Part shown: positions 35,005 through 42,694 of the stretch, piece by piece
How the letters are laid out: each line of letters begins with the position of its first letter
How positions within the stretch are numbered: position 1 is the first letter of the stretch
DNA from: Deltaproteobacteria bacterium
Lineage (GTDB): Bacteria; Bdellovibrionota_C; UBA2361; J135
DNA: 64,000 nt
Direction of reading: 5' to 3'
Assembly (NCBI GenBank): GCA_020635175.1
Contig: JACKAH010000005.1
Coordinates: 21,206 to 85,205, forward strand
Made by a program: the position numbers and the translations under genes
Notes under the pieces: model-generated
What the model was told of the DNA's origin: nothing
The model's database searches: none
The model's input: only the letters and a program-made list of their open reading frames with translations

Positions 35005-35460
35005 TTACTTCACAATTTTACTACCTCTCCTACCAGTGGCATCTTTGTAAATAATTCTATCGCCAGGAACGATAGATCTACTTGCAACTTTTCTAACCTC
35101 AGCTATGTTGTTCTCTCGTTGGTTAATCGTAAGCCAATAATAAGAAGCTCCACAAGAGCTCCATACGCTAGTTTTTACTCGTTTTATCCCTGGCCCTACT
35201 TCAACACCGGGTCCATCAAAACCAGCAAACTCATAAGCATCACATTTACTTTTTCCGATGCTTTTATCAAAATCCTGAATACTAGCTATGAAAACAGCAC
35301 GCTCTTTTTGCAATCTCTCTTGCATAACTAAAGCATCGTACATCCTTGAAGCATCAGCCTTCGCGTTAAATCTGGGATTTGGTACAGATCCTAAGTATTG
35401 TTGATTTGAACATGAATATAGAAGCAAACATAAGATAGAAACACTTAATTTACGAACCAT
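35005..35460 (-). CDS. Small lipoprotein of unknown function
   Basis: 151 residues. MVRKLSVSILCLLLYSCSNQ is a lipoprotein signal with Cys in LLYSC. The mature protein is helical then beta-rich, with two further Cys (SKCDAYEF, WSSCGASYYW) that may form a disulphide, and ends basic (GRRGSKIVK). I do not recognise the family. GGGTAATTCAC, similar to half of the TGGGT-N5-ACCCA palindrome, lies about 64 bases upstream. It is inside the island bounded by 46-bp repeats. Confidence 0.55.
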   Translation of the reverse strand: MVRKLSVSILCLLLYSCSNQQYLGSVPNPRFNAKADASRMYDALVMQERLQKERAVFIASIQDFDKSIGKSKCDAYEFAGFDGPGVEVGPGIKRVKTSVWSSCGASYYWLTINQRENNIAEVRKVASRSIVPGDRIIYKDATGRRGSKIVK

Positions 35461-35634
35461 AACAACACCAATTATTTAAGACTCAGATCCATTTCAAACT
35501 TTCATCAGTAGAAAATCTAGTCAGGGTAATTCACAAACAAACGTACGCAATTTTTAACAACTCCAAACCAAACAGACTTTCAGAAATAGTTATTATCAAC
35601 TCACTCCCAAAGTGACATGAAACTTAGCATTATT

Positions 35635-35657
35635 AGATAATTTGCGAATATTTCACA
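35635..35657 (+). promoter_or_regulatory. 23-bp element shared with the 41.4 kb gene
   Basis: 20 of 23 bases match 41414-41436; the core is TGCGAATATTTCACA (35643-35657). It lies about 100 bases upstream of the small exported protein gene at 35758. Confidence 0.4.
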
Positions 35658-35757
35658 TTTTTAAGTTACGGCTCAAACATAAATCCTGATAACAAATATG
35701 CAAATAGCTTTTGCTACATCACTATAGGTTAAGGAATCGAAGAAAGTAGGTGTTTTT

Positions 35758-36051
35758 ATGAAAGTTAAGGTTGTGCTGTTTCTAGGTCTGCTTGGAGTGC
35801 TTGTCTCAACTGCGCAAGCAAGAGAGGATGATGGAAATGTAATAATCGATACTGAAACTGCTCCTCCAACTGAAGCTTCCACCGTGAAAGAAAGCTCTTT
35901 GAGCATTTCTCGCCAAAATCAAGATATAGCCAGAAAAAAAGCTTCCGAACGAAATAAGCCAAGTAAACGAAAAGCAAACATAAATGACTTAGTTGAGAGA
36001 GATGTGCCTCAATCACAGCCTGCAACAAAGGATCCTTTGCTAGAGGATTAG
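35758..36051 (+). CDS. Small exported hydrophilic protein
   Basis: 97 residues. The signal peptide MKVKVVLFLGLLGVLVSTAQ ends at an AQA-RE cleavage site. The mature 75 residues are highly charged and probably unstructured (RKKASERNKPSKRKANINDL), with no Cys. It follows GGTGTTTTT rather than a good ribosome site. No family recognised. It shares a 23-bp upstream element with the exported Cys-rich gene at 40909-41352. Confidence 0.5.
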   Translation: MKVKVVLFLGLLGVLVSTAQAREDDGNVIIDTETAPPTEASTVKESSLSISRQNQDIARKKASERNKPSKRKANINDLVERDVPQSQPATKDPLLED

Positions 36052-36414
36052 TTTTAATCGGAGAAGCGGCCACCCCCCTTCTAGGTACCACCTTCAAGTT
36101 TTTAAAGGTGAGAATTTACAGAGACCTAAGGGGAGTCTTCAGTTGAGCATTGAATGGCCGCCCCGAGAAACGGAGCAGCCTATTAACCAACAATAGCCAA
36201 TGGCTCATGTCGGGATAAAAGCTCTGTTACTATTTAGCAGCCTGATAAGAGAAGCTGGTACCTTCTAATAGGAAAGACGAAACTTTTGGAAATGTTAAGC
36301 GATTTGATGGTTCCCTCTAAGAGCTCCAACACTGACTCCCGCTACATCTTTTGCAAACCAGCGAGTCTACGTCCAGCCTTCCTAAGATGCTCAATCTTCT
36401 GTGGAATGTGATGA
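36052..36414. other. Non-coding stretch with a small palindrome bracket
   Basis: No gene seen. AGGTACCACCTTCA (36083-36096) and GAAGCTGGTACCTT (36251-36264, one mismatch from an inverted copy) bracket about 180 bases, probably a non-autonomous REP or MITE unit related to the decayed transposase at 33.5-34.0 kb. Confidence 0.45.
36083..36264. repeat. REP/MITE-like unit bounded by GGTACC repeats
   Basis: The two ends are inverted copies of the 15-bp repeat found around the transposase pseudogene. The interior has no frame and includes GGCCGCCCC and GGCTGCTCC-like G/C patches. Confidence 0.45.
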
Positions 36415-37572
36415 TTATAAACTATCTAATTGGAGTAGGAATTTTTCAAAGTTCAAGGCAGTCGATTTATCTTCAAACTCCTGATCATGCTTACCAAGAT
36501 AGACAAGCTGCTTCGTTACGGGTTTCTGAACAACTTGTTCAAAGAAGTTCATTCCTCTGCACATAGTTTTCTTTAGATTCTGTGTATACTTAATTTCAAC
36601 AGCCAGCAATTTATGTTGAGTTTCTATAATTAGATCAACCTCATCGCCTTGGTCAGTTCTAAAGTATGACAGCTTCCAGTTTTTTCTGCGCAACTGGTTA
36701 AAATAAACACATTGTAGAATAATCCACTGTTCAAAAAGAGAGCCAAGCTCTGTTGTTGAAAAATTATTATGAAGTATTTTCAATATCCCGTTTCTAACGC
36801 CTGTATCAAAGAATAAAAACTTATCTCTTTGCTGTGCTCTTCTGGGGCTAACTACTTTGGTGAAGCTCTCTAACCTATGAATTAAAAGAGTATCTTCTAA
36901 GATCTGAAAATAACGCCTAATAGTGTCTTTTTTTATCTCTGCATCCGATCCCAATTTGGAATAATTAATCTGCTCTCCAGATTTTATGGCGCTTAAATCT
37001 AAGAACCTACCGTAATCTCCAACGTTCTTAACAAGAGCTTCTGCTTTTATCTCCTCACGTAAGTATGTGTTTGAATAGCTATCTAAAACGTCTTGCATAT
37101 TATCGTTTAGATAGATTTCGGGTAGCATTCCCGAGACAAGAGCTTTTTTAAGATCGAAGTTATCTTTGACTTCCCAATATGTCAGGGGAGGCAGTTGGTA
37201 AACAATAAGCCTACCTGGCAATAAGTTAGCGTTACCATGCTTCAGTTTTCTCGCTGAAGATCCAGTCAAGATGAATCTCTTCTGGGGGTTATTATCGATG
37301 ATGAACTGCACTGTATTTAAAATGCTGGGGATTCTTTGTACTTCATCAATAACAACTACTTTGATCTTCTCAGGTGCTGTTACTCTTTTTACCAAAGCTG
37401 GATCTTTAAGGTGAGCGGCATACTGCTCTTCATCAGCTAGGTTGATTGTAAAATCTGGTGAAAGCTCGGCGCATAAAGTACTTTTACCTACCTGCCTAGG
37501 CCCTAGTAGGAGAACACTCTTCTTATCATCCAATAGCTGTTTCTTTAGAATTCGACTGATCATATGCGTCAT
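36415..37572 (-). CDS. AAA_14 / DUF4143 family ATPase
   Basis: 385 residues (starts at 37572 or 37563, MISRILKK). The N-terminal AAA domain has Walker A GPRQVGKST, Walker B VVVIDEVQRIP and the sensor-like FILTGSSARKL. A winged-helix segment (SGEQINYSKLGSDAEIKKDT) leads into a C-terminal DUF4143 nuclease-like domain with WKLSYFRTDQGDEVDLII then LLAVEIKYT, the ExK-type residues of a PD-(D/E)XK fold. This widespread family sits in mobile regions; its biological role is poorly known. It appears intact and is the largest gene of the island. Confidence 0.85.
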   Translation of the reverse strand: MTHMISRILKKQLLDDKKSVLLLGPRQVGKSTLCAELSPDFTINLADEEQYAAHLKDPALVKRVTAPEKIKVVVIDEVQRIPSILNTVQFIIDNNPQKRFILTGSSARKLKHGNANLLPGRLIVYQLPPLTYWEVKDNFDLKKALVSGMLPEIYLNDNMQDVLDSYSNTYLREEIKAEALVKNVGDYGRFLDLSAIKSGEQINYSKLGSDAEIKKDTIRRYFQILEDTLLIHRLESFTKVVSPRRAQQRDKFLFFDTGVRNGILKILHNNFSTTELGSLFEQWIILQCVYFNQLRRKNWKLSYFRTDQGDEVDLIIETQHKLLAVEIKYTQNLKKTMCRGMNFFEQVVQKPVTKQLVYLGKHDQEFEDKSTALNFEKFLLQLDSL

Positions 37573-37894
37573 ATTATCAAAATACAGCGCACACGACTAG
37601 CTGTTTTACGACAACCTCCGTAACTACCTATTATTCTTGAGTTTTCGCAATGGTAATTTCAATTTAAAAACTGAGGATACCCAATAATGAGCGACAAATC
37701 CTACGACATCAAGTCCTCGACTCCCACTCTTGTTACACGATAACAGAGGACGGAACAGCGAATACCTGAGAAATGACCCCAAAATCTTTGGTCCAATTTT
37801 GGGCCAGCGACAGGAACACCTAGCAGAACCTATCAACACTCGACAAAAGATAAGCTGTTAAGATCATTTTGTAAGGGTTTGATATTAGACGTAC

Positions 37895-37950
37895 CATGAG
37901 GGATTCAAAATCCGGTTCCTTCGCGGGAGTGGGAGTTCGATTCTAGAACT
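37895..37950 (+). pseudogene. tRNA-Leu(CAA)-like 3' fragment
   Basis: GGGATTCAAAATCC resembles an anticodon arm with loop TTCAAAA (anticodon CAA). It is followed by a long variable-arm-like GGTTCCTTCGCGGGAGT and a T-loop-like GGGAGTTCGATTCT. The T stem does not close and there is no acceptor stem, so it is not functional. Such fragments are common where elements integrated into tRNA genes. Confidence 0.35.
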
Positions 37951-38120
37951 AATCTGGCATCGTCCAAAATTCACGAGGCTTGTAAAGAGCACGTACAGGG
38001 TATGTTGTTTCAGCACCCTGTAAGAATATAGCTTGAAAGGATTGTGCCTGCGGCACCAAGATCATGAATAGCTCTCACTCCATTTTCCATTTGAATAAAT
38101 AGGCAGCGTCCCTATTATTC

Positions 38121-38166
38121 ATAAAAAATGTCCTGCTAAAAACTGTCATTAATGACAAGATGCATC
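38121..38166. repeat. 46-bp direct repeat, right copy
   Basis: Identical to 33453-33498 in the same orientation; contains TGTCATTAATGACA. It lies 43 bases before the DUF255 gene start. Confidence 0.75.
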
Positions 38167-38209
38167 TAGATTTGTAACCACTTAAATAGACTACTCGAAT
38201 ACTGAAGTT

Positions 38210-40009
38210 ATGAACTTTTTAATCAGAAAATCTTTATTCATTTCTTTGTCACTTTTTATTTATGCACAAAGCGTCAGCGCATCTGAAACTGAATCGCTTA
38301 TAAAATGGCAGGGCTGGTCGAACGAGGCCTTCGAAACTGCAAAGAAAGAAAATAAAAATGTTATCCTCTATCTAGAAGCAGTTTGGTGTCACTGGTGCCA
38401 TGTAATTGATCAAAATACTTACGGCAAGAAAGAGATTGCTGATCTGGTTAACGCGAATTACATCCCAATTAGAGTTGATCAAGACTCACGTCCTGATTTA
38501 TCTGCAAGATACATAAACTGGGGTTGGCCTGCGACTATTTTCTTTAATTCTAAAGGTGAAGAGATCCTAAAAAAGGCAGGTTATATTCCTCCTGAAGAGA
38601 TGAAACAGATCCTGATAGACCTCAAGAAAGATCCGACTCCAAGAAAAGATTATTCTGTTAAATATTCTATACCTGAGAAAAGCGCACTATCACCTGAACT
38701 CAAAAAAGCACTCTCAATTAGATACGAAAAGGCTCTGGACCGAGAAAAAGGAGGTTTAGATACTGCGACACGCAACCTCGATCCTGATTCAATTGAGTAC
38801 GCACTTTATAAAGCTGCAAATGGCAGCGAGAAGGACGCTCTATGGGTCAACAGTACTTTGCTCGCTAATTTAAAACTATTCGATCCAGAGTGGGGTGGTG
38901 TTTATCAATATTCTACTCACCGCGGCTGGGATAATGCTCATTATGAAAAGATAATGATTAGCCAAGAACGCAACATGAGACTCTATGCTCAAGCCTATAA
39001 AGTTTTTAACGATAGTGCTTACCTGCATGCAGCAAAAGAAGTTGCGCGCTACATTCAAAATTTTCTAACTTCACCAGAAGGAGCATTTTATACAAGCCAA
39101 GATGCAGACCTGGTTAAAGGAACTAAGGGAATTGAATACTTTAAACTCAGTGATAAAGAACGAAGAGCAAAAGGCATCCCGGCAGTCGACAAAAATATCT
39201 ACTCTAGAGAAAACGGCATGATGATTAGATCATTAGCTATTCTTTACGGTATCTCAAATGAGAAAAGCTACCTTGATTCTGCAACCAAAGCAGCTCAATG
39301 GATTATTGATCACAGAACAAAGGGCAGAAGTGGCGGGTATTTCCACGGAGACAATGATGCAGGTGGGCCTTATCTGAGTGATTCACTTTCCATGGGACAT
39401 GCATTTTTAGAACTATATGCTGTCAGTGGTGAAAAGGCTTGGCTATATAAGGCGCAAAACACAGCTAATTTTATTGTTAGTAATTTTGTAATAGGTGAAC
39501 TTGAAGGAAATAGGCCTGGATTTTATAGCTCTGCTGATAATGAAGGTGTGTTTCAAGAACCGAGAAGAGATCTGAATGAAAATATTCAGGCTGCGAGATT
39601 CCTAAACTTACTCTCTCACTATATTGGAGATCCGAAGTTTAAAACTGCGGCATTGCATGCAATGAAGTTTCTAGCGATACCTGAGGTTGCAAAGCGAACT
39701 TTGACAGAGCCTGGCATATTGCTTGCCGATCATGAACTAGCAACCGATCCACTGCATCTAACAGTAGTTGGGCCAAAACAGGATCCAAAAACAGAAGAGC
39801 TGCATGCATTTGCGCGTAGCTATCCTATAAATTACAAGCGTGTCGATCTCTGGGATAAATCCGAAGGACCAATGATAAATCCTGATGTGCAATATCCTTC
39901 GTTAGCGAAACCTGCAGCCTTTGTCTGCACTGAAAATAAATGCTCTCTTCCTCTTTTCACAACAAAAAGCCTGGAAAGCACTATTAAGCGCTTAACAAAA
40001 GCTGAGTAA
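38210..40009 (+). CDS. Exported thioredoxin-domain DUF255 (YyaL-like) protein
   Basis: 599 residues. A signal peptide (FISLSLFIYAQSVSAS) puts it in the periplasm. Residues 30-150 form a DUF255 thioredoxin-like domain with C60-HW-C63 in EAVWCHWCHVID, followed by GWPATIFFNSKG. Residues 180-590 resemble the (alpha/alpha)6 toroid of the YyaL/SPATA20 family (GGVYQYSTHRGWDNAHYEKI, FYTSQDADLVKGTKG, ENGMMIRSLAILYGIS). Compared with the usual family it is somewhat short but intact. A redox or sugar-related role has been suggested for the family; it is not established. Confidence 0.85.
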   Translation: MNFLIRKSLFISLSLFIYAQSVSASETESLIKWQGWSNEAFETAKKENKNVILYLEAVWCHWCHVIDQNTYGKKEIADLVNANYIPIRVDQDSRPDLSARYINWGWPATIFFNSKGEEILKKAGYIPPEEMKQILIDLKKDPTPRKDYSVKYSIPEKSALSPELKKALSIRYEKALDREKGGLDTATRNLDPDSIEYALYKAANGSEKDALWVNSTLLANLKLFDPEWGGVYQYSTHRGWDNAHYEKIMISQERNMRLYAQAYKVFNDSAYLHAAKEVARYIQNFLTSPEGAFYTSQDADLVKGTKGIEYFKLSDKERRAKGIPAVDKNIYSRENGMMIRSLAILYGISNEKSYLDSATKAAQWIIDHRTKGRSGGYFHGDNDAGGPYLSDSLSMGHAFLELYAVSGEKAWLYKAQNTANFIVSNFVIGELEGNRPGFYSSADNEGVFQEPRRDLNENIQAARFLNLLSHYIGDPKFKTAALHAMKFLAIPEVAKRTLTEPGILLADHELATDPLHLTVVGPKQDPKTEELHAFARSYPINYKRVDLWDKSEGPMINPDVQYPSLAKPAAFVCTENKCSLPLFTTKSLESTIKRLTKAE

Positions 40010-40048
40010 AACATTTAATCATTTGACAAATTAAGCTATGCTAACTCT

Positions 40049-40297
40049 ATGAGTCATAGCAATCATAATCCATTTTCCGATGTTGAAGCACACAAATCTA
40101 AAGAGATGCTTGAGCTGATAAAGAGAATGAGTTTGGAGCAACGCGCAGATCGAATGGCTGAGCTATGTGAATTCGCACGTGAGATGCAGATTGAAGGTAT
40201 AAAGCTCAGAAATCCTGGCATAACAAAGGAAGAGGCATACAATAAGTTTAAAGAGATGATGTATGCTCACTACGCAAAGAGCAGCACCCATGAGTAA
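40049..40297 (+). CDS. Small helical partner of a nucleotidyltransferase
   Basis: 82 residues, all helical, with MSLEQRADRMAELCEFAREM and LRNPGITKEEAYNKFKEMMY. This pattern (R-x-P near the middle, E-E-x-x-x-K/R-x near the end, terminal MYAHY) is common in small proteins encoded before nucleotidyltransferase-fold proteins. Its 3' end overlaps the next start by 8 bases, so the two are cotranslated. The pair resembles a toxin-antitoxin arrangement, but neither role is shown. Confidence 0.55.
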   Translation: MSHSNHNPFSDVEAHKSKEMLELIKRMSLEQRADRMAELCEFAREMQIEGIKLRNPGITKEEAYNKFKEMMYAHYAKSSTHE

Positions 40298-40844
40298 TAG
40301 TATATATAATGCTATCTGTGACCTAGTCTCTATTTTTAACGAGCATAAACTCGATTATTTAATCGGAGGGTCAATTAGCAGCAGCTTAAACGGCATTTTT
40401 AGAACTACAAATGATATTGATGTATTAGTTGAAAAACCCTTGTCTGAGCTACCTAAAGTAGTCGAGTCTCTCTCGGTAGCCTTTATAGTGAATAAAGAAA
40501 TGCTTGTAGCTCAACATTCTCGTGGCAGGTCCTATAATATTTTTCATGAGGAAACTGCTTTGAAAATTGATCTCTTCCCTGCCACAAATGATTTTAATCA
40601 GAAACAACTAAAGCGCGCGATAAGTGTGAATCCAGAAACAGCAAATTGCTCATTTAAGATTGCTACGGCAGAAGACATTATACTTGCGAAACTTCAGTGG
40701 TTAAAACAATCTGATTCAGAAAGGCAACGATCAGACATAAGCGGAGTTTTAAACACAAATGAAGATCGTTTAGATTTCGATTATCTCAACCGTTGGGCCG
40801 ATAAGCTTGGGGTACGATCGGAGCTTGAATCAGTAAAATCCTAA
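40290..40844 (+). CDS. Nucleotidyltransferase-fold protein (AbiEii/MNT-like)
   Basis: 184 residues from the ATG at 40290 inside the previous gene's end. The core YLIGGSISSSLNGIFRTTND followed by IDVLVEK gives the GG-S...T-x-D-x-D signature of the Pol-beta-like nucleotidyltransferase superfamily. A third Asp is in LKIDLFPA, and a helical tail follows (ATAEDIILAKLQWLKQSD). Such proteins transfer AMP or CMP to proteins or tRNA, often as toxins. The upstream 82-residue protein is the natural candidate for an antitoxin. Confidence 0.7.
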   Translation: MSNSIYNAICDLVSIFNEHKLDYLIGGSISSSLNGIFRTTNDIDVLVEKPLSELPKVVESLSVAFIVNKEMLVAQHSRGRSYNIFHEETALKIDLFPATNDFNQKQLKRAISVNPETANCSFKIATAEDIILAKLQWLKQSDSERQRSDISGVLNTNEDRLDFDYLNRWADKLGVRSELESVKS

Positions 40845-40908
40845 CTAATCAAGCGAAAGATTAGCCGTGCGTTTCAATGCTACGACACTGTACCCAAGCA
40901 GTTTTGTC

Positions 40909-41352
40909 TTAGAATAAATCGTATATCCTAGGGTCAATCGGATCAGATTCAGAACCGAGTCCCTCTTCTGGCATACCGTTATCGTGACACTCGCACTTTG
41001 TACATGTAGTTGTCGCCTCACAATAAAACTTGTCGCTTCCTTGAACTGGCTCGGGAGTTACATCATCCGAATCAATTTCGCTCGATTCAAATGATTTCAT
41101 AGAGTTTGGCTTACAATATGCTTCACAGGCATCTTGCGCTGCTTTGTATGCCTTCTCAATCGCTTTTGATACACATTTATCTTCGTCTTTATGCTTATAG
41201 TCGCCTGTGTATTCATTATCGGTCGGGTCTTTAGCTTTAGCAAAACTAACCGATGGCTCCAAAGCTGATGAAGCTTGCAAAGTAAATGCGGTGAATATGA
41301 ATGTTAAGAAGATTGATAAAACTATACTACGCTTGATAGATATCTGCTGCAT
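40909..41352 (-). CDS. Small secreted Cys-rich protein
   Basis: 147 residues with a signal peptide (VLSIFLTFIFTAFTLQASSA). The mature part has DACEAYCKPNSM (C-x3-C), a 40-residue acidic spacer, and FYCEATTTCTKCECHD, ending DPIDPRIYDLF. The C-x3-C, spacer, C-x-C order matches the two small proteins of the YD-repeat operon. No enzyme motif. A 23-bp element about 60 bases upstream is shared with the exported protein at 35758. Confidence 0.6.
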   Translation of the reverse strand: MQQISIKRSIVLSIFLTFIFTAFTLQASSALEPSVSFAKAKDPTDNEYTGDYKHKDEDKCVSKAIEKAYKAAQDACEAYCKPNSMKSFESSEIDSDDVTPEPVQGSDKFYCEATTTCTKCECHDNGMPEEGLGSESDPIDPRIYDLF

Positions 41353-41413
41353 AAAACCTCCAAAAATTAAAACAACTTGTACTAAAACTTAAACAACAGA
41401 AATATTAGACTAA

Positions 41414-41436
41414 AGATATTATGCGTATATTTCACA
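41414..41436 (-). promoter_or_regulatory. 23-bp element shared with the 35.6 kb gene
   Basis: 20 of 23 bases match 35635-35657; core TGCGTATATTTCACA (41422-41436). It lies 62 bases upstream of the Cys-rich gene, but in the opposite relative orientation to the 35.6 kb copy, so it could be an operator rather than a promoter. Confidence 0.35.
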
Positions 41437-41458
41437 GATGTGTGATTTTAATTTTTTT

Positions 41459-41582
41459 CTGTCATTACGAGGACTCGATGCCAATAGGCAGAGAGGACGT
41501 GGTAATCTGTTGGAAAAAGAGGATTCTCAGCATGCGGAGAGATTGCCACGCTTCGCCCAATAGGGCTTGCTCGCAATGACAG
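41459..41582. repeat. REP-like palindromic repeat (CTGTCATTNCGAG type)
   Basis: CTGTCATTACGAG (41459-41471) and CTCGCAATGACAG (41570-41582) are inverted copies with one mismatch, enclosing GACGTGGTAATCTG and GAGATTGCCACG, which also pair. A half copy lies at 43693-43750. This is a widespread bacterial intergenic palindrome type. Confidence 0.7.
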
Positions 41583-41635
41583 AGAGTAGTTGCATCGGTA
41601 TATTCGCCTATGAGACTCTCTCTCAATGGCAGTAA

Positions 41636-41661
41636 AAAGAGCCCTACATCGAGGGCTCTTT
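41636..41661 (-). terminator. Rho-independent terminator of flagellin
   Basis: AAAGAGCCCT (41636-41645) pairs with AGGGCTCTTT (41652-41661). On the minus strand the stem is followed by a T run. It lies 34 bases after the flagellin stop. Confidence 0.85.
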
Positions 41662-41694
41662 CAAATTTCTGCTTTATCCTTGATAAGTGCCTAT

Positions 41695-42558
41695 TTATCC
41701 AGAGATTAGCTGTAGAGCTAGGGCTGGTTGCTGGTTAGCCTGAGCTAGTACCGCAGATGCAGCCTGCTGTAAGATGTTAGTACGTGTCAGCTCTGCAGCT
41801 TCCGCAGCCACGTCTACGTCTCTAATACGAGATTCTGCAGCTAGGAAGTTCTCTCTCGCTACCCGTAGGTTGTTAATTGTAACCTCGAGTCTTGCTTCTG
41901 TTGCACCTAATAGACCTCGGTTTCTAGTAACGGTCGCAATCGCACTGTTAATACCATCAAGCGCCAATCGAGCTGCCGACATCGAGGCATCTGCAGTACC
42001 TGCAATAATTGAAAATGATGGTATTGAGGTGTTAGGTTGCGCTAATCCAAGTGCAGACAGTGTTGCCGCAACTCCAGAGTAGGTTACCCTTGAAAGTGAT
42101 GTACCATCAAATCCTATCTGATACGCTACAGTTGATGTTCCACTGAGCAGTTTCAGACCGTTAAATTCTGTAGTAAACGCAATACGTTCAATTTCACTCT
42201 GAAGTGCTAGGAATTCCACACTTAGAGCTGAACGCTGCACGTTAGTATACACACCGTTTGCAGATTGTTCGGCAAGCTCTGCAAGTCGGCTAAGAGTATT
42301 TGTGATCTGTTCAATCGCGTTGTCGGCAATCGCGATGGTAGAGATACCATCGTTTGCGTTTCGAATCGCGACAGATGCTACAGCTGCATCTGATTTTAAC
42401 GATTCCGCAATCGCCAATCCTGCTGCGTCATCTCGAGCTCGGTTAATTCGAAGACCTGATGAAAGTCTCTCATAAGAGCGAGATACGTTCGATGTTGCTA
42501 ACGCTAAGTTTCTCTGCGCAGCAAGCGATGATAAGTTTGTCCTTAAGTTAACAGTCAT
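41695..42558 (-). CDS. fliC: Flagellin
   Basis: 287 residues, the short flagellin type. The N-terminal D0/D1 region has SYERLSSGLRINRARDDAAG then LAIAESLKSD, and the C-terminal D1/D0 region has ESRIRDVDVAAEAAELTR and ILQQAASAVLAQANQQ. The variable central part is only about 100 residues. It is exported by the flagellar type III system without a signal peptide. It has its own terminator, so it is probably a single-gene transcript. A lytic transglycosylase lies upstream. The symbol follows the family; no other flagellin gene is in view. Confidence 0.93.
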   Translation of the reverse strand: MTVNLRTNLSSLAAQRNLALATSNVSRSYERLSSGLRINRARDDAAGLAIAESLKSDAAVASVAIRNANDGISTIAIADNAIEQITNTLSRLAELAEQSANGVYTNVQRSALSVEFLALQSEIERIAFTTEFNGLKLLSGTSTVAYQIGFDGTSLSRVTYSGVAATLSALGLAQPNTSIPSFSIIAGTADASMSAARLALDGINSAIATVTRNRGLLGATEARLEVTINNLRVARENFLAAESRIRDVDVAAEAAELTRTNILQQAASAVLAQANQQPALALQLISG

Positions 42559-42694
42559 TGCCTCTTCTCCATGGCATGAACGGGAATCCCTTTTCCCGAT
42601 TGTTCCTTTTTAAAATGAGCAAAAAATTCTTGCCCACGTGTCCTGCTTTAGGGAGAGTGCAAGAGGCTTGCCAACTTGGAAATCTTTACGAATT

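Larger units (their letters stand above)
37573..38209. other. Island right edge with tRNA-Leu-like remnant and direct repeat
   Basis: No convincing gene. It contains a tRNA-Leu-like 3' half (about 37895-37950), then the right 46-bp direct repeat (38121-38166), and then the start of conserved chromosomal genes. Confidence 0.45.

Noticed and set aside
37624..37839. 71-residue minus-strand frame near the ATPase gene
   Set aside because: No ribosome site, no family resemblance and unusual residue composition; it lies in decayed island DNA.
42559..42640. Sigma-54 promoter upstream of flagellin
   Set aside because: A TGGGC...TTGC pair exists on the minus strand, but the GG-to-GC spacing is too long for the -24/-12 consensus.
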